A stretch of DNA of 24,001 nt from an uncultured Prevotella sp. (GTDB lineage: Bacteria > Bacteroidota > Bacteroidia > Bacteroidales > Bacteroidaceae), in contig CAMPYJ010000039.1 in NCBI GenBank assembly GCA_946998205.1, positions 1 to 24,001 on the forward strand. The letters run 5' to 3'. The position numbers and the translations under genes are program-made. Shown piece after piece: positions 6,716-15,394 of the stretch; position 1 is the stretch's first letter; every line of letters begins with the position of its first letter. Below the pieces are notes generated by a model. It was not told the origin of the DNA. It was given only the letters and a program-made list of their open reading frames with translations, and did not search any database.

Positions 6716-8953
6716 ATGAACAAAATATTCTTGCTCTGCTTATTCGCAATCTCCCAATTTGTCACGACCTCTGCCAAAGCTGACACCGCATCCTCTCGCT
6801 ATACCATTCGTGGAACGGTAACCGATGAATGTGACAGTCCGCTGCCAGGAGCTCTCATCGTAGTTTCCGGCACCGCCATCAAACAGGGAACCAACAGCAA
6901 AGGCATGTTTGAAATCACGGTCAACGAAAATCGTAATTATGACATTACAGCTTCGTATGTAGGCTTTCAGCCCAAACATGTCATCGCACACCCTGGTCAA
7001 CACGTCAGCATAGCGCTGCGCCCCTCGCGCACCAACCTGAACGAAGTGGTTGTAACCGGCACCCGTAGTGACCGCCCATTAAAAGACATGCCTGTGCTGA
7101 CACGAGTTATCTCACGGCGCGAAATAGAAACGATAAACGCCATAGACCTTACCACACTGCTGCAAACGGCGTTGCCGGGATTGCAATTCTCGTACAATGA
7201 CATGTCACAAGCAACCGAAATCACTTACCAGGGTCTGGGCGGAAAGGCGGTACTCTTTTTGCTCGACGGTGAGCGAATCAGTGGTGAGGGTGGTGCCAAC
7301 AACATAGATTACAGCAGGTTTAACGTAAACGACATTGAACGGATAGAGATAGTGCGCGGAGCTGCCGCTACCTTATACGACAGCAGAGCCATCGGGGGTG
7401 TCATCAACATCATTACACGCAAAGGTTTCCGTCCCCTTACCGGTCGCGTTTCCACCCGATATGCAGGGAGAAACGGCGAGATGTATTCGGTTTCGGCAGG
7501 TGTCAACCGTAAGAACTTTTCAGCACTCACCTCGTTCGGGTATCGCAAGCGCGAGTCATATACCATCGCCGACAGTACGGGTAAGGTGCGTGAGACACGT
7601 TTGTCTAACGGGGTGGTTAAGCGTGATACGCTGCCTGCTTACCAGTCTACCATTCACGGATACAGCATAGTGGATGTCTCTCAAAAACTGTCATATGTGT
7701 TCAACGACCAGCTACGCGCCGATTTTCGGGGCTCGTACTATAACAACAGGCGTCCGAGCAATGAATACAAAAAACTGCATCAGGTTTACACGGATTTGAC
7801 ATTGAGCGGAAAACTGGCATACATACCATCCAGCAATCAGAACATAGAGCTGACCGTGATACGTGACGACTATCAGAAGACCAACGTGTTTGACAAGGTA
7901 GACCTGAAAGAGCATGTGTACCGCAACATCAACACGACGGGAAGACTGTATTATTCGGGTACGTTAGGAAAACACACCATAAGCGCAGGTGTTGACTATG
8001 TTCGCGAAGACTTGAAACATTATTTCCTGCCAGACACCGCACAAATGCACACAAGTCAATTTTCTTGCTGTTTGCAGGAAGACTGGAAACCGTGGCGGCA
8101 ACTGAACATCGTGGCGGGCGTGCGTGCCGACAAGGTTACAAGATATAAGCTGCACTTTACACCCAAACTATCTGTCATGTATCGGCCTTGGGCGTTTGTT
8201 ACTGCCCGTGCGGGCTATTCGCAAGGGTATCGTGCGCCAAACCTAAAAGAGTTGTATCAAGAATGGACCATGGGTGGACTTATACAAATGTATGGCAATC
8301 CTAACTTGAAACCTGAAGTGGGAAGCCAATTGTCCGCATCTGTCGAATATGATAAGAATGGGTTGAACCTTTCCCTGTCGTCTTACTATAATAATTATCT
8401 CAACAAGATAACTTATGCGTATGTTCATCCAGAAAAAAACATGGACATGAGATGGGAAAACGCCGACAGCGTTAGGACGTTTGGGGTGGAGGCGACGGCC
8501 AATTACAAGTTTGTCTGGGGGCTGCAACTTGCGGGAGCATACACCTATATTACCGATTATAATAAGAAAAACGGATATAACCTGTCATGGCTGCGTCCAC
8601 ATAGCGCCAAGTTAAGTGCCGTATATTCAAAGAAATGGGGAAAGACGACAGAAACATTGTCACTCTACACCAACTGGGTGTCGGCTCTCTCTACCTACAC
8701 TTACAAAAGTAATAAAGATGAGCAGACAGGTAAAGGCGTTGAGAGCTTCACGCGAGAAGATTTTGAAGCACGCACTATCTGTTCGCTCAACTTGCGCTCG
8801 CAACTACCCCATGGCATTACAATCGGCGTCATGATTGACAATTTGCTGAACTATAAGGACAAAGCTGTTGATTCAGGATTACAATATCCACAAAATGGTC
8901 GTACTTATGTCGCTACGCTTTCTATTAATATTGCAGATATGCTAAAGTTATAA
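6716..8953 (+). CDS. hmuR: TonB-dependent haem receptor HmuR
   Basis: The product is a 745-residue outer-membrane receptor that imports haem delivered by HmuY, driven by TonB. A signal peptide covers about residues 1-22. Next come a CarboxypepD_reg-like domain (about 29-103, IRGTVTDE ... PLPGALIVV), a TonB box-like stretch NEVVVTGTR (109-117), a plug domain (about 120-236, with VLFLLDGERI and IERIEIVRGAAATLYDSRAIGG) and the 22-strand barrel. The haem-receptor signatures YRAP (505-508) and an NPDL-like NPNL (528-531) are both present. No tonB, exbB or exbD gene is in the window, so energy for this step comes from elsewhere. hmuS follows after 12 bp, so the two are co-transcribed. Family and gene name rest on the motifs plus the full hmuYRSTUV order. 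Confidence 0.94.
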   Translation: MNKIFLLCLFAISQFVTTSAKADTASSRYTIRGTVTDECDSPLPGALIVVSGTAIKQGTNSKGMFEITVNENRNYDITASYVGFQPKHVIAHPGQHVSIALRPSRTNLNEVVVTGTRSDRPLKDMPVLTRVISRREIETINAIDLTTLLQTALPGLQFSYNDMSQATEITYQGLGGKAVLFLLDGERISGEGGANNIDYSRFNVNDIERIEIVRGAAATLYDSRAIGGVINIITRKGFRPLTGRVSTRYAGRNGEMYSVSAGVNRKNFSALTSFGYRKRESYTIADSTGKVRETRLSNGVVKRDTLPAYQSTIHGYSIVDVSQKLSYVFNDQLRADFRGSYYNNRRPSNEYKKLHQVYTDLTLSGKLAYIPSSNQNIELTVIRDDYQKTNVFDKVDLKEHVYRNINTTGRLYYSGTLGKHTISAGVDYVREDLKHYFLPDTAQMHTSQFSCCLQEDWKPWRQLNIVAGVRADKVTRYKLHFTPKLSVMYRPWAFVTARAGYSQGYRAPNLKELYQEWTMGGLIQMYGNPNLKPEVGSQLSASVEYDKNGLNLSLSSYYNNYLNKITYAYVHPEKNMDMRWENADSVRTFGVEATANYKFVWGLQLAGAYTYITDYNKKNGYNLSWLRPHSAKLSAVYSKKWGKTTETLSLYTNWVSALSTYTYKSNKDEQTGKGVESFTREDFEARTICSLNLRSQLPHGITIGVMIDNLLNYKDKAVDSGLQYPQNGRTYVATLSINIADMLKL

Positions 8954-8965
8954 TCATATTAGAAC

Positions 8966-11900
8966 ATGATGAGAAAAAAAATTATCATTGCCGCTATTAC
9001 AATAATAGTCATTATTTTGGCAACATGGGGATGGAGTCATTGGTTCTCACGTACCCGTATCGCATTTGTAAATTATCAAGCCATTGAACTTGCTCAAATT
9101 AGTCGCGCCAACGACAATGGAATGATTAAGATAGAAAATTTAAGTGTAGAAAATCTTGACGAGCTCAACAAGTACGACATGGTGTTTGTGCAAGCCATGG
9201 GGTTGAAACTTACTGGTGAACAGCGCAAGCTCATTACGACGGCTGCCCAAAAGGGGGTTCCCATGCTAAGTACGATGATTACAACTCCCGAAAACGATTT
9301 TACAACCATTGACCAGGTTAGTGCTGACACCTTGCGGCAGTATCTGGGAAATGGTGGACGACAAAATTATCGTAATCTCGCCTTGTATGTACGCAAATAC
9401 ATTGACGCTAAAATTTTTAAGGCTCCAACGCCGCAACCCGTGGTTGAACACATACTTGGGTTGTTGCATCATCGTCCGAAAACAGAGGATAAGGCTGCCG
9501 ATGATTTGCAGTTTAACTCTGTAAAAGAATACAATGCTTATTTAAAAAAACAAGGGTTGTGGCACGAAGGCGCACCGGCAATAGTGGTAATGGGACCCAT
9601 GGGCGAACCAACCTCGTTGATTGCACGATTGGAACAAACAGGAAATAATGTTTATCCTGTTAACGACATTCGAAAATTTATAGAAGAGGGACATGCTGAC
9701 AGCATTCCTCTGCGTGCCGTTATCAATATGGCACATGGACGAGTTGGTGATAATCTGGTGGCTTTCTTGCAGCAAAAGAATATTCCCTTGTTCGCTCCGC
9801 TCAACGTAAACCAACCTGAGAAGGATTGGCGCAATGACAAACAGGGAATGATGGGGGGATTTTTATCGCAGAGTGTAACCATGCCAGAAATCGATGGAGC
9901 TATCCGTCCGTTTGCTCTTTTTGCTCATTATAAGGGAAAAGACGGTCTTGATTATGTAGATGCGATTCCCGACAGATTGAACACTTTTGTGAAAACGGTA
10001 AACAATTATATTCGCTTGAAAAATATACCAAACAGCAAAAAACGTGTTGCCATTTATTATTACAAGGGGCCTGGACAAAATGCATTAACAGCAAGTGGTA
10101 TGGATGTTTGCTCTTCATTGTTCAATTTGCTCACCACCATGAAGCAGCAGGGGTATAACGTGCAAGGCCTTCCGTCATCAGCAGAGGAACTTGAAAAACT
10201 CATTCAACAGCAAGGCGCGGTTTTGGGTACATATGCCAAAGGTGCCATCACTCATTTCATTCACACAGGGCATCCTGCGCTGGTAAATAAAGAGGAATAT
10301 GATAAATGGGTAAAGGCGTCTATCGTTGGTGAGAAATATAAGGAAGTAGTAGAGAAAAATGGAGAATTTCCCGGTAATTACTTAGCGACAGACAAAGGCG
10401 AATTGGCTATACCGCGCATACAGTTGGGCAATATTGTTCTCATGCCTCAACTCGCCGTTAGCACAGAGGGTAACTCCTTCAAGATTGTACATGGAACAGA
10501 TGCGGCTCCATCTCATGCTTTCATCGCGTCTTATTTGTGGATGCAACATGCCTTTAAGGCCGACGTGTTGGTGCATTTTGGCACACATGGCAGCATGGAG
10601 TTTACGCCAAAAAAGCAAATTGCCTTGAGCAATGAGGATTGGCCCGATAGATTAGTGGGGGCAATTCCTCATATATATATATACACAGTAGGCAATGTTG
10701 GCGAGGGAGTCATCGCCAAACGCCGTTCGTATGCTTGCTTGCAAACCTATCTTACACAGCCTTATATGAAGAATGACGTGCGCACTATGTACAAGGCATT
10801 ATTGGATAAAATGGATGTGTATCATACTAAAGTGGCTAAAAAACTTCCTGGTATAACGGAAACAGCCTTGCAAGTGAAGGCGATGGTTGTGAAAATGGGC
10901 ATTCATCGTGACTTACAATTAGATGCGAACCTTAAGCGGCCGTACAATGAAGAGCAGATGCAACAGGTGGACAACTTTATTGAAGAATTGGCAACCGAAA
11001 AGATCGGTGGCCATTTATACACGATGGGAGTACCTTATGATACCCAAGGCTTGCACTCTACGGTTATGGCTATGTGTGCCGATCCTATTGCATATGCGCA
11101 ATTCGCAGTAGACAAGCAAAAGGGGAGAGCATCTGATGTCATGATGAAACAACGTTCTTTGTTCGTACAACACTATCTTTACCCTGCTCAGAAGTTAGTA
11201 GATAAACTTCTTGCAAACCCTTCTCTTGGCAATCCAAAAATGGTGTGCCAAGTATTAGGTATCGCTCCTGCCGAATTGCAAAAAGCACATTATCTTTGCG
11301 AGGCACTTAATGCGCCATCCAGTATGATGGCTATGATGCAAGGCATGAGTAAAAAGTCACCGATGGCTAAAGGCATGAAAAAGAACATGAATTCCATGAA
11401 AGGAAATATGCCAAAGGGAATGGGAATGGGTGGCATGAGAATGCAAAAGCCTTCGTTCTCATCTCATGAAAAGGATTTAGCATTTGCTGTCATAGAAGCC
11501 GAACGAACAATTATGAACGTGGCGAAATACCGCAATTTGCTGATACAAAGCCCCACAATGGAATTGAAAAGCATTCTTAATGCAATGAATGGTGGGTATA
11601 CATCACCCTCACCAGGGGGCGATCCTGTGACGAATCCCAACACATTGCCAACAGGGCGTAACATGTATAGCATTAATGCCGAAACAACTCCCAGCGAAGC
11701 TGCATGGGAACAGGGTAAACAACTGGCAGAAAACACCATTGCCCTGTATCAGCAACATCACCATGACAGCATTCCAAGAAAAGTGAGCTTTACGCTTTGG
11801 AGTAGTGAGTTTATTGAAACACAAGGAGCATCTGTTGCACAGATTTTATACCTTTTGGGGGTAGAACCCGTTCGTGACTTCTTTGGACGCATATCAGACA

Positions 11901-13150
11901 TCAAGCTTATTCCGTCAAAAGTGTTAAGACGTCCGCGCATAGATGTTGTTGTACAGACCTCCGGACAGTTGCGAGACTTAGCCGCATCACGTTTGTTCTT
12001 AATCAACAGGGCTGTCGAAATGGCCGCCGCTGCTCATGATGATAAGTATGAGAACATGGTAAGCGAGGGGGTGAAGGAGACCGAGCGAGTGCTGACAGAG
12101 AAAGGTGTTTCACCAAAAGAAGCACGAAGCATGGCTGCGCGACGGGTGTTTGGCGGTGTAAATGGCAGTTATGGCACCAACATACAGTCGATGGTAATGA
12201 GTAGCGACCAATGGGAAAAGCGTTCAGAGATTGCGGATACCTATCTTAATAATATGGGAGCTTTCTATGGTGACGACAAAGAGTGGGAGGATTTTAAACA
12301 ATATGCCTTCGAAGCTGCTCTTACTCGTACGGACGTCATCGTTCAACCGCGACAAAGTAACTTATGGGGAGCATTAAGTTTAGACCATGTTTATGAGTTT
12401 ATGGGCGGGCTCAACATAGCCGTCACCAAGGCAACAGGCAAAGAACCGGATGCTTACATTAGTGATATGCGCAATCATTACAATATGCATATGCAAGATT
12501 TGAAAGAAGCGGTGGGCATAGAGAGCCGGACTACCATCTTCAATCCTGCTTACATCAAAGAGCATATCAAGAGTGGAAAAGAGGGAGCTGATGAGTTTGC
12601 CAAAACCATACAAAACACTTTTGGTTGGAACGTGATGCGTACCAACGTGATTGACCAACAGTTTTGGAATAAAATTTATCAAGTTTACATCAAAGACGAA
12701 TATAAGGTAGGTATGCAGAAGTATTTTGAACAAAAAAATCCTGCAGCTCTTGAAGAGATAACGGCCGTGATGCTGGAAGGCGCGCGCAAAGGAATGTGGA
12801 AACCTACGCGCGAACAAATAAAAACCTTGGCTTCTCGGCACATGGACTTGGTAAACCGCTTTAAACCCTCATGCTCGGGATTTGTGTGTAACAATAATAA
12901 ACTTCGTCAGTTTATCGCGAAGGAGGGAACGGACAATGCCGTTCAACGGCAACAATATCTCCGAAACATTGATCAGATAAGAGAGAAGGCTACTGGTGGC
13001 AAACAGGGAATGACCATGAAGAAGGAAACGTTGTCTGACAACCAGAATACCACCTCTGACTCCGTAAACGGTACGGTTATTATCATTGTCGTACTTATTG
13101 CCATAATTGCTGTTGCATTCATAGTGCGACGCAATCGTAAAATGCGATAA
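8966..13150 (+). CDS. hmuS: CobN-like haem dechelatase HmuS
   Basis: The product is a 1394-residue homologue of the large subunit of cobalt/magnesium chelatase (CobN/BchH family). HmuS proteins are linked to removing iron from haem, the reverse of chelation, leaving protoporphyrin. The conserved core includes HFGTHGSMEFTPKKQ (His537, His541, Glu545) and DFFGRISDIKLIPS. Unlike cytosolic CobN it has a membrane segment at each end (about 5-22 and 1367-1387), with positive residues outside both (MMRKK and RRNRKMR). By the positive-inside rule the whole catalytic body is periplasmic. Residues 787-826 form a methionine-rich, lysine-rich linker with 14 Met in 40 residues. Two adjacent ATG codons at 8966 and 8969 are both possible starts. 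No CobS/CobT or ChlI/D ATPase lies nearby. Confidence 0.9.
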   Translation: MMRKKIIIAAITIIVIILATWGWSHWFSRTRIAFVNYQAIELAQISRANDNGMIKIENLSVENLDELNKYDMVFVQAMGLKLTGEQRKLITTAAQKGVPMLSTMITTPENDFTTIDQVSADTLRQYLGNGGRQNYRNLALYVRKYIDAKIFKAPTPQPVVEHILGLLHHRPKTEDKAADDLQFNSVKEYNAYLKKQGLWHEGAPAIVVMGPMGEPTSLIARLEQTGNNVYPVNDIRKFIEEGHADSIPLRAVINMAHGRVGDNLVAFLQQKNIPLFAPLNVNQPEKDWRNDKQGMMGGFLSQSVTMPEIDGAIRPFALFAHYKGKDGLDYVDAIPDRLNTFVKTVNNYIRLKNIPNSKKRVAIYYYKGPGQNALTASGMDVCSSLFNLLTTMKQQGYNVQGLPSSAEELEKLIQQQGAVLGTYAKGAITHFIHTGHPALVNKEEYDKWVKASIVGEKYKEVVEKNGEFPGNYLATDKGELAIPRIQLGNIVLMPQLAVSTEGNSFKIVHGTDAAPSHAFIASYLWMQHAFKADVLVHFGTHGSMEFTPKKQIALSNEDWPDRLVGAIPHIYIYTVGNVGEGVIAKRRSYACLQTYLTQPYMKNDVRTMYKALLDKMDVYHTKVAKKLPGITETALQVKAMVVKMGIHRDLQLDANLKRPYNEEQMQQVDNFIEELATEKIGGHLYTMGVPYDTQGLHSTVMAMCADPIAYAQFAVDKQKGRASDVMMKQRSLFVQHYLYPAQKLVDKLLANPSLGNPKMVCQVLGIAPAELQKAHYLCEALNAPSSMMAMMQGMSKKSPMAKGMKKNMNSMKGNMPKGMGMGGMRMQKPSFSSHEKDLAFAVIEAERTIMNVAKYRNLLIQSPTMELKSILNAMNGGYTSPSPGGDPVTNPNTLPTGRNMYSINAETTPSEAAWEQGKQLAENTIALYQQHHHDSIPRKVSFTLWSSEFIETQGASVAQILYLLGVEPVRDFFGRISDIKLIPSKVLRRPRIDVVVQTSGQLRDLAASRLFLINRAVEMAAAAHDDKYENMVSEGVKETERVLTEKGVSPKEARSMAARRVFGGVNGSYGTNIQSMVMSSDQWEKRSEIADTYLNNMGAFYGDDKEWEDFKQYAFEAALTRTDVIVQPRQSNLWGALSLDHVYEFMGGLNIAVTKATGKEPDAYISDMRNHYNMHMQDLKEAVGIESRTTIFNPAYIKEHIKSGKEGADEFAKTIQNTFGWNVMRTNVIDQQFWNKIYQVYIKDEYKVGMQKYFEQKNPAALEEITAVMLEGARKGMWKPTREQIKTLASRHMDLVNRFKPSCSGFVCNNNKLRQFIAKEGTDNAVQRQQYLRNIDQIREKATGGKQGMTMKKETLSDNQNTTSDSVNGTVIIIVVLIAIIAVAFIVRRNRKMR

Positions 13151-13305
13151 AAATGAAGGAAGGCTGTTTCTGAAAAAACATCTTATGGGTAAATGTGATT
13201 ATATGAGAATACATCTTTACCGCAAAAATAAGTTCAAAATCTAACATAGATAATTTTCAAGAATCAACAAAAAAAGAAATAATATAAAACAATAAAATTG
13301 ATATA

Positions 13306-13989
13306 ATGGTTACTGTTATAGCTATTCTTATGTTATTGGTTTGCTTCAATTTTCTATTGAAGCAAACCTTTGGAACGTGGAAAGGGATTGCGGTATACAC
13401 CATGCTCATAGCAGTGTTTACGATAAGTACATGGCAAATCGCCATTAACCAATCGCGTACGCATATAGCCGAATGGTTCGCTTCTGAGCCGATTATGCAA
13501 AATATGGCTGTCATACTCTCAGTAGACATTATTGTCCAATTGCTTTTTTGTATGGTTGCAGCGCGGGAAAAGACAAAGATGCCACAGGCTGCCACGTTTC
13601 GTCAAAAAATATATTACGCTATATTACAATGGTGGCCAGGCTTTGCAATCTTTCCTGTTGTTTTTGCCATGCTGGTTGAGTGCATCTTTGGCTTGCCCGG
13701 TCTCTCGTTCTCGCTCATAGCATATGTATTGGCGGCAGTATTTGTCGTATCCATACCATTGCTCACTTTTCTGTTGCGAAGACTTTTAGGCGATAGAGAC
13801 GTACGCTTAGAAATGCTTTTCCTCTCAAATTTAATCGTGGCGATGATTGCTGTCGTGGCAACGGTTCGGGTATCGACGCCACAAAATAGCAATTCGCCAG
13901 TTAATTGGTTCGCTACGGCTGGAGTGGCTTTGTTGCTTGCACTGGGCGTTTTCTTAGGGGCATTGATACGCTACATTAAAATAAAATAG
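13306..13989 (+). CDS. hmuT: polytopic inner-membrane protein HmuT of the hmu locus
   Basis: The 227-residue product is almost entirely hydrophobic, with about seven predicted membrane segments (around 1-18, 27-46, 65-84, 111-130, 134-157, 170-188 and 204-222) and a short basic tail (RYIKIK). I recognise no enzyme or ATP-binding motif. The name comes from its place between hmuS and hmuU; in related loci this position is taken by a conserved membrane protein (DUF2162-like in some lineages, a comparison I could not test). It may form a membrane scaffold or channel for the HmuU/HmuV unit. It starts 155 bp after hmuS in an A-rich leader with no clear ribosome binding site. The gap shows no promoter or terminator, so co-transcription is likely. 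Confidence 0.75.
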   Translation: MVTVIAILMLLVCFNFLLKQTFGTWKGIAVYTMLIAVFTISTWQIAINQSRTHIAEWFASEPIMQNMAVILSVDIIVQLLFCMVAAREKTKMPQAATFRQKIYYAILQWWPGFAIFPVVFAMLVECIFGLPGLSFSLIAYVLAAVFVVSIPLLTFLLRRLLGDRDVRLEMLFLSNLIVAMIAVVATVRVSTPQNSNSPVNWFATAGVALLLALGVFLGALIRYIKIK

Positions 13990-14048
13990 GACATTGATAA
14001 ATACATGATTGTAAAAATATCTTGATTGAAAACTAAATAAAAACAGAT

Positions 14049-14651
14049 ATGACTTATATTTCAGATTTTCTTTTTTGGATTACCACAGGACTTTTAATTC
14101 CTGTCATCGTAATTTTATTGTTGCTCTTTATCCGAGCATTACTCTTGTTAGGTACATTCTTCGGCCAGTATCTTGGCATGCGACATACGCTGCGTGTCAT
14201 TGAAAAGCATTTCGACACTCTTACCGTCGATGGATTGCCCAGTCTCAAAGAGCAGCTGCCTACGCAAAGAACGTCGCCTCTTTTAGTTTACGCGCATCGC
14301 ATATTAGATGCGAAAGGAAGCGAGCAACACATTGAGAGGTTGCTTTCCCAATTTGAAATAGATTATAATAAAGAGATAGGCGCGCCTGCCTTGTTGGCTA
14401 AATTAGGACCACAGTTGGGACTTATGGGAACGCTTATTCCCATGGGACCTGCTCTTGTAGGATTGTCAACAGGCGACATTGCTTCTATGGCGTATAATAT
14501 GCAAGTGGCTTTTGCCACAACCGTCGTAGGATTATTCTCGGCTGGCGTAGGCATGATAACCATGCAGGTTAAGCGGCGTTGGTTCATGCAGCAGCGCACG
14601 CAATTAGAGTTCTTGGCAGATTTAATCTTAGAAAACAAGGAGAGAGTATGA
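14049..14651 (+). CDS. hmuU: ExbB/TolQ/MotA-family proton channel subunit HmuU
   Basis: The product is a 200-residue inner-membrane protein of the MotA/TolQ/ExbB family. It has three membrane segments (about 10-38, 115-140 and 150-174) and a cytoplasmic loop between the first two, the ExbB layout. The family core is plain: LGPQLGLMGTLIPMG (119-133) and AFATTVVGLFSAG (154-166), with Thr128 and the Thr157/Thr158 pair where ExbB-type proteins line the proton path. It overlaps hmuV by 4 bp (ATGA at 14648-14651), implying translational coupling and a fixed ratio. It probably pairs with HmuV as a proton-driven motor. Whether it serves HmuS, HmuR or something else is inference. Confidence 0.9.
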   Translation: MTYISDFLFWITTGLLIPVIVILLLLFIRALLLLGTFFGQYLGMRHTLRVIEKHFDTLTVDGLPSLKEQLPTQRTSPLLVYAHRILDAKGSEQHIERLLSQFEIDYNKEIGAPALLAKLGPQLGLMGTLIPMGPALVGLSTGDIASMAYNMQVAFATTVVGLFSAGVGMITMQVKRRWFMQQRTQLEFLADLILENKERV

Positions 14652-14986
14652 GAAGACGTCGCCGTTATGCATCATCTTCAAACGATGAAGATTTTAATCC
14701 CATGAGTGTGGTGGGTAATCTTTTTGACGTGTCTATGGTCTTTGCCGTGGCTCTCATGGTGGCATTGGTAACACGGTACAAGATGCCAGAGATGTTCAGC
14801 AGTCAGGATTTTACGATGGTAAAAAATCCAGGTAAAGAAAATATGGAGATTATTACCAAAAAAGGTAAAAAGATAGAGCGTTATACTCCTTCCAACGATA
14901 AAAGTAATGCCGATGGTTCCAGAGGGAAAAAAATAGGAATAGCCTACGAATTAGATAATGGACAGGTGATATATGTTCCTGAATGA
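14648..14986 (+). CDS. hmuV: DUF2149-like single-pass membrane protein HmuV, ExbD-like
   Basis: The product is a 112-residue protein that starts inside the end of hmuU (ATGA overlap), with an AAGGAGAG ribosome binding site at 14637-14644. A start 23 codons upstream would overlap hmuU far more and is rejected. A very basic N terminus (MRRRRRY) is followed by one membrane segment (about 21-42, NLFDVSMVFAVALMVAL) and a small soluble domain that would be periplasmic. Asp27 sits at the start of the segment in the sequence LFDVSMV, much like the proton-carrying Asp in the PFIDVMLVLL stretch of ExbD. The gene order ExbB-like then single-pass protein also matches exbBD, tolQR and motAB. The DUF2149 assignment is from memory of hmu loci. 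The element at 15004 begins 17 bp after the stop. Confidence 0.85.
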   Translation: MRRRRRYASSSNDEDFNPMSVVGNLFDVSMVFAVALMVALVTRYKMPEMFSSQDFTMVKNPGKENMEIITKKGKKIERYTPSNDKSNADGSRGKKIGIAYELDNGQVIYVPE

Positions 14987-15003
14987 GAATGAATTAGCAT
15001 ATA

Positions 15004-15161
15004 GGCGGTTCTATAAATTAGCTTTGACGGATTGTGAACTCTTTTTGGGTTCAATTTTCTTGTTCGTTCGGTCGTATAACTCGCTATTCTCCTTCACTCA
15101 CAAACAAATTGACCTCAAAAGAGAGTCTCACAATCTGTCAAAGCGAATTTGTAGAACCGCC
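15004..15161. mobile_element. 158-bp palindromic MITE-like element
   Basis: The left arm (15004-15057) begins GGCGGTTCTATAAATT and the right arm (15106-15161) is its near-complement, ending AATTTGTAGAACCGCC. The arms match at most of about 55 positions and flank a 48-bp centre. No transposase or credible reading frame lies inside, and I see no clear target-site duplication. Related sequence lies at 1-187. The element starts 17 bp after the hmuV stop, so its long RNA hairpin could also end or stabilise the hmu transcript. Confidence 0.8.
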
Positions 15162-15163
15162 CA

Positions 15164-15203
15164 CACGGCATTTCCACATAGTCCGCAATGTGAAAGAGCC
15201 GTG
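15164..15203. other. hairpin just outside the MITE-like element
   Basis: CACGGC (15164-15169) pairs with GCCGTG (15198-15203). CACAT (15175-15179) pairs with ATGTG (15188-15192), with an internal loop between the two stems. There is no T-run on either strand, so it is not a clear terminator. It may be a stabilising structure at the 3' end of the hmu transcript or a decayed repeat. Confidence 0.3.
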
Positions 15204-15255
15204 ACCGCTCATGAAATTTTTGAGCAAGAAAGTTCTCAAATTGAATATTTATATC

Positions 15256-15263
15256 TATCTTTG
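15256..15263 (+). promoter_or_regulatory. -7 promoter box for the DUF805 gene
   Basis: TATCTTTG matches TAnnTTTG exactly. A convincing -33 box at the right distance is not visible; the nearest TTG (15241-15243) is only 12 bp away. It predicts a long leader of about 125 nt before the ATG at 15395. The leader holds an eight-T run, a GGAGGAG stretch at 15311-15317 and the hairpin at 15359-15379. Confidence 0.45.
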
Positions 15264-15358
15264 TAAAATGAAAGTGCGTGTAAAGTTATAGCTCAAAGCG
15301 TTTTTTTTAAGGAGGAGAGGCTGATACTTCCGTTTCTTTTTAAACATCTTAATAACCA

Positions 15359-15379
15359 AGGTACAATGAGATTGTACCT
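15359..15379 (+). promoter_or_regulatory. perfect leader hairpin just upstream of the DUF805 start
   Basis: AGGTACAAT (15359-15367) pairs perfectly with ATTGTACCT (15371-15379) around the loop GAG. It ends 15 nt before the ATG at 15395, where it could influence ribosome access, or act at the DNA level as a palindromic operator. A five-codon frame (ATG AGA TTG TAC CTA, then TAA) starts inside it at 15366. Confidence 0.45.
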
Positions 15380-15394
15380 ATAAAAAACAAAATT

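Noticed and set aside
12380..12841. A 153-codon minus-strand open frame
   Set aside because: Antisense to the conserved C-terminal part of hmuS, with no motif of its own.
14973..15266. A 97-codon plus-strand open frame after hmuV
   Set aside because: It runs through the palindromic element and its translation simply reads the repeat arms; it has no independent support.
15301..15345. Possible riboswitch in the DUF805 leader
   Set aside because: I looked for conserved cores such as those of TPP, cobalamin and SAM classes and saw none; only a local hairpin is supported.
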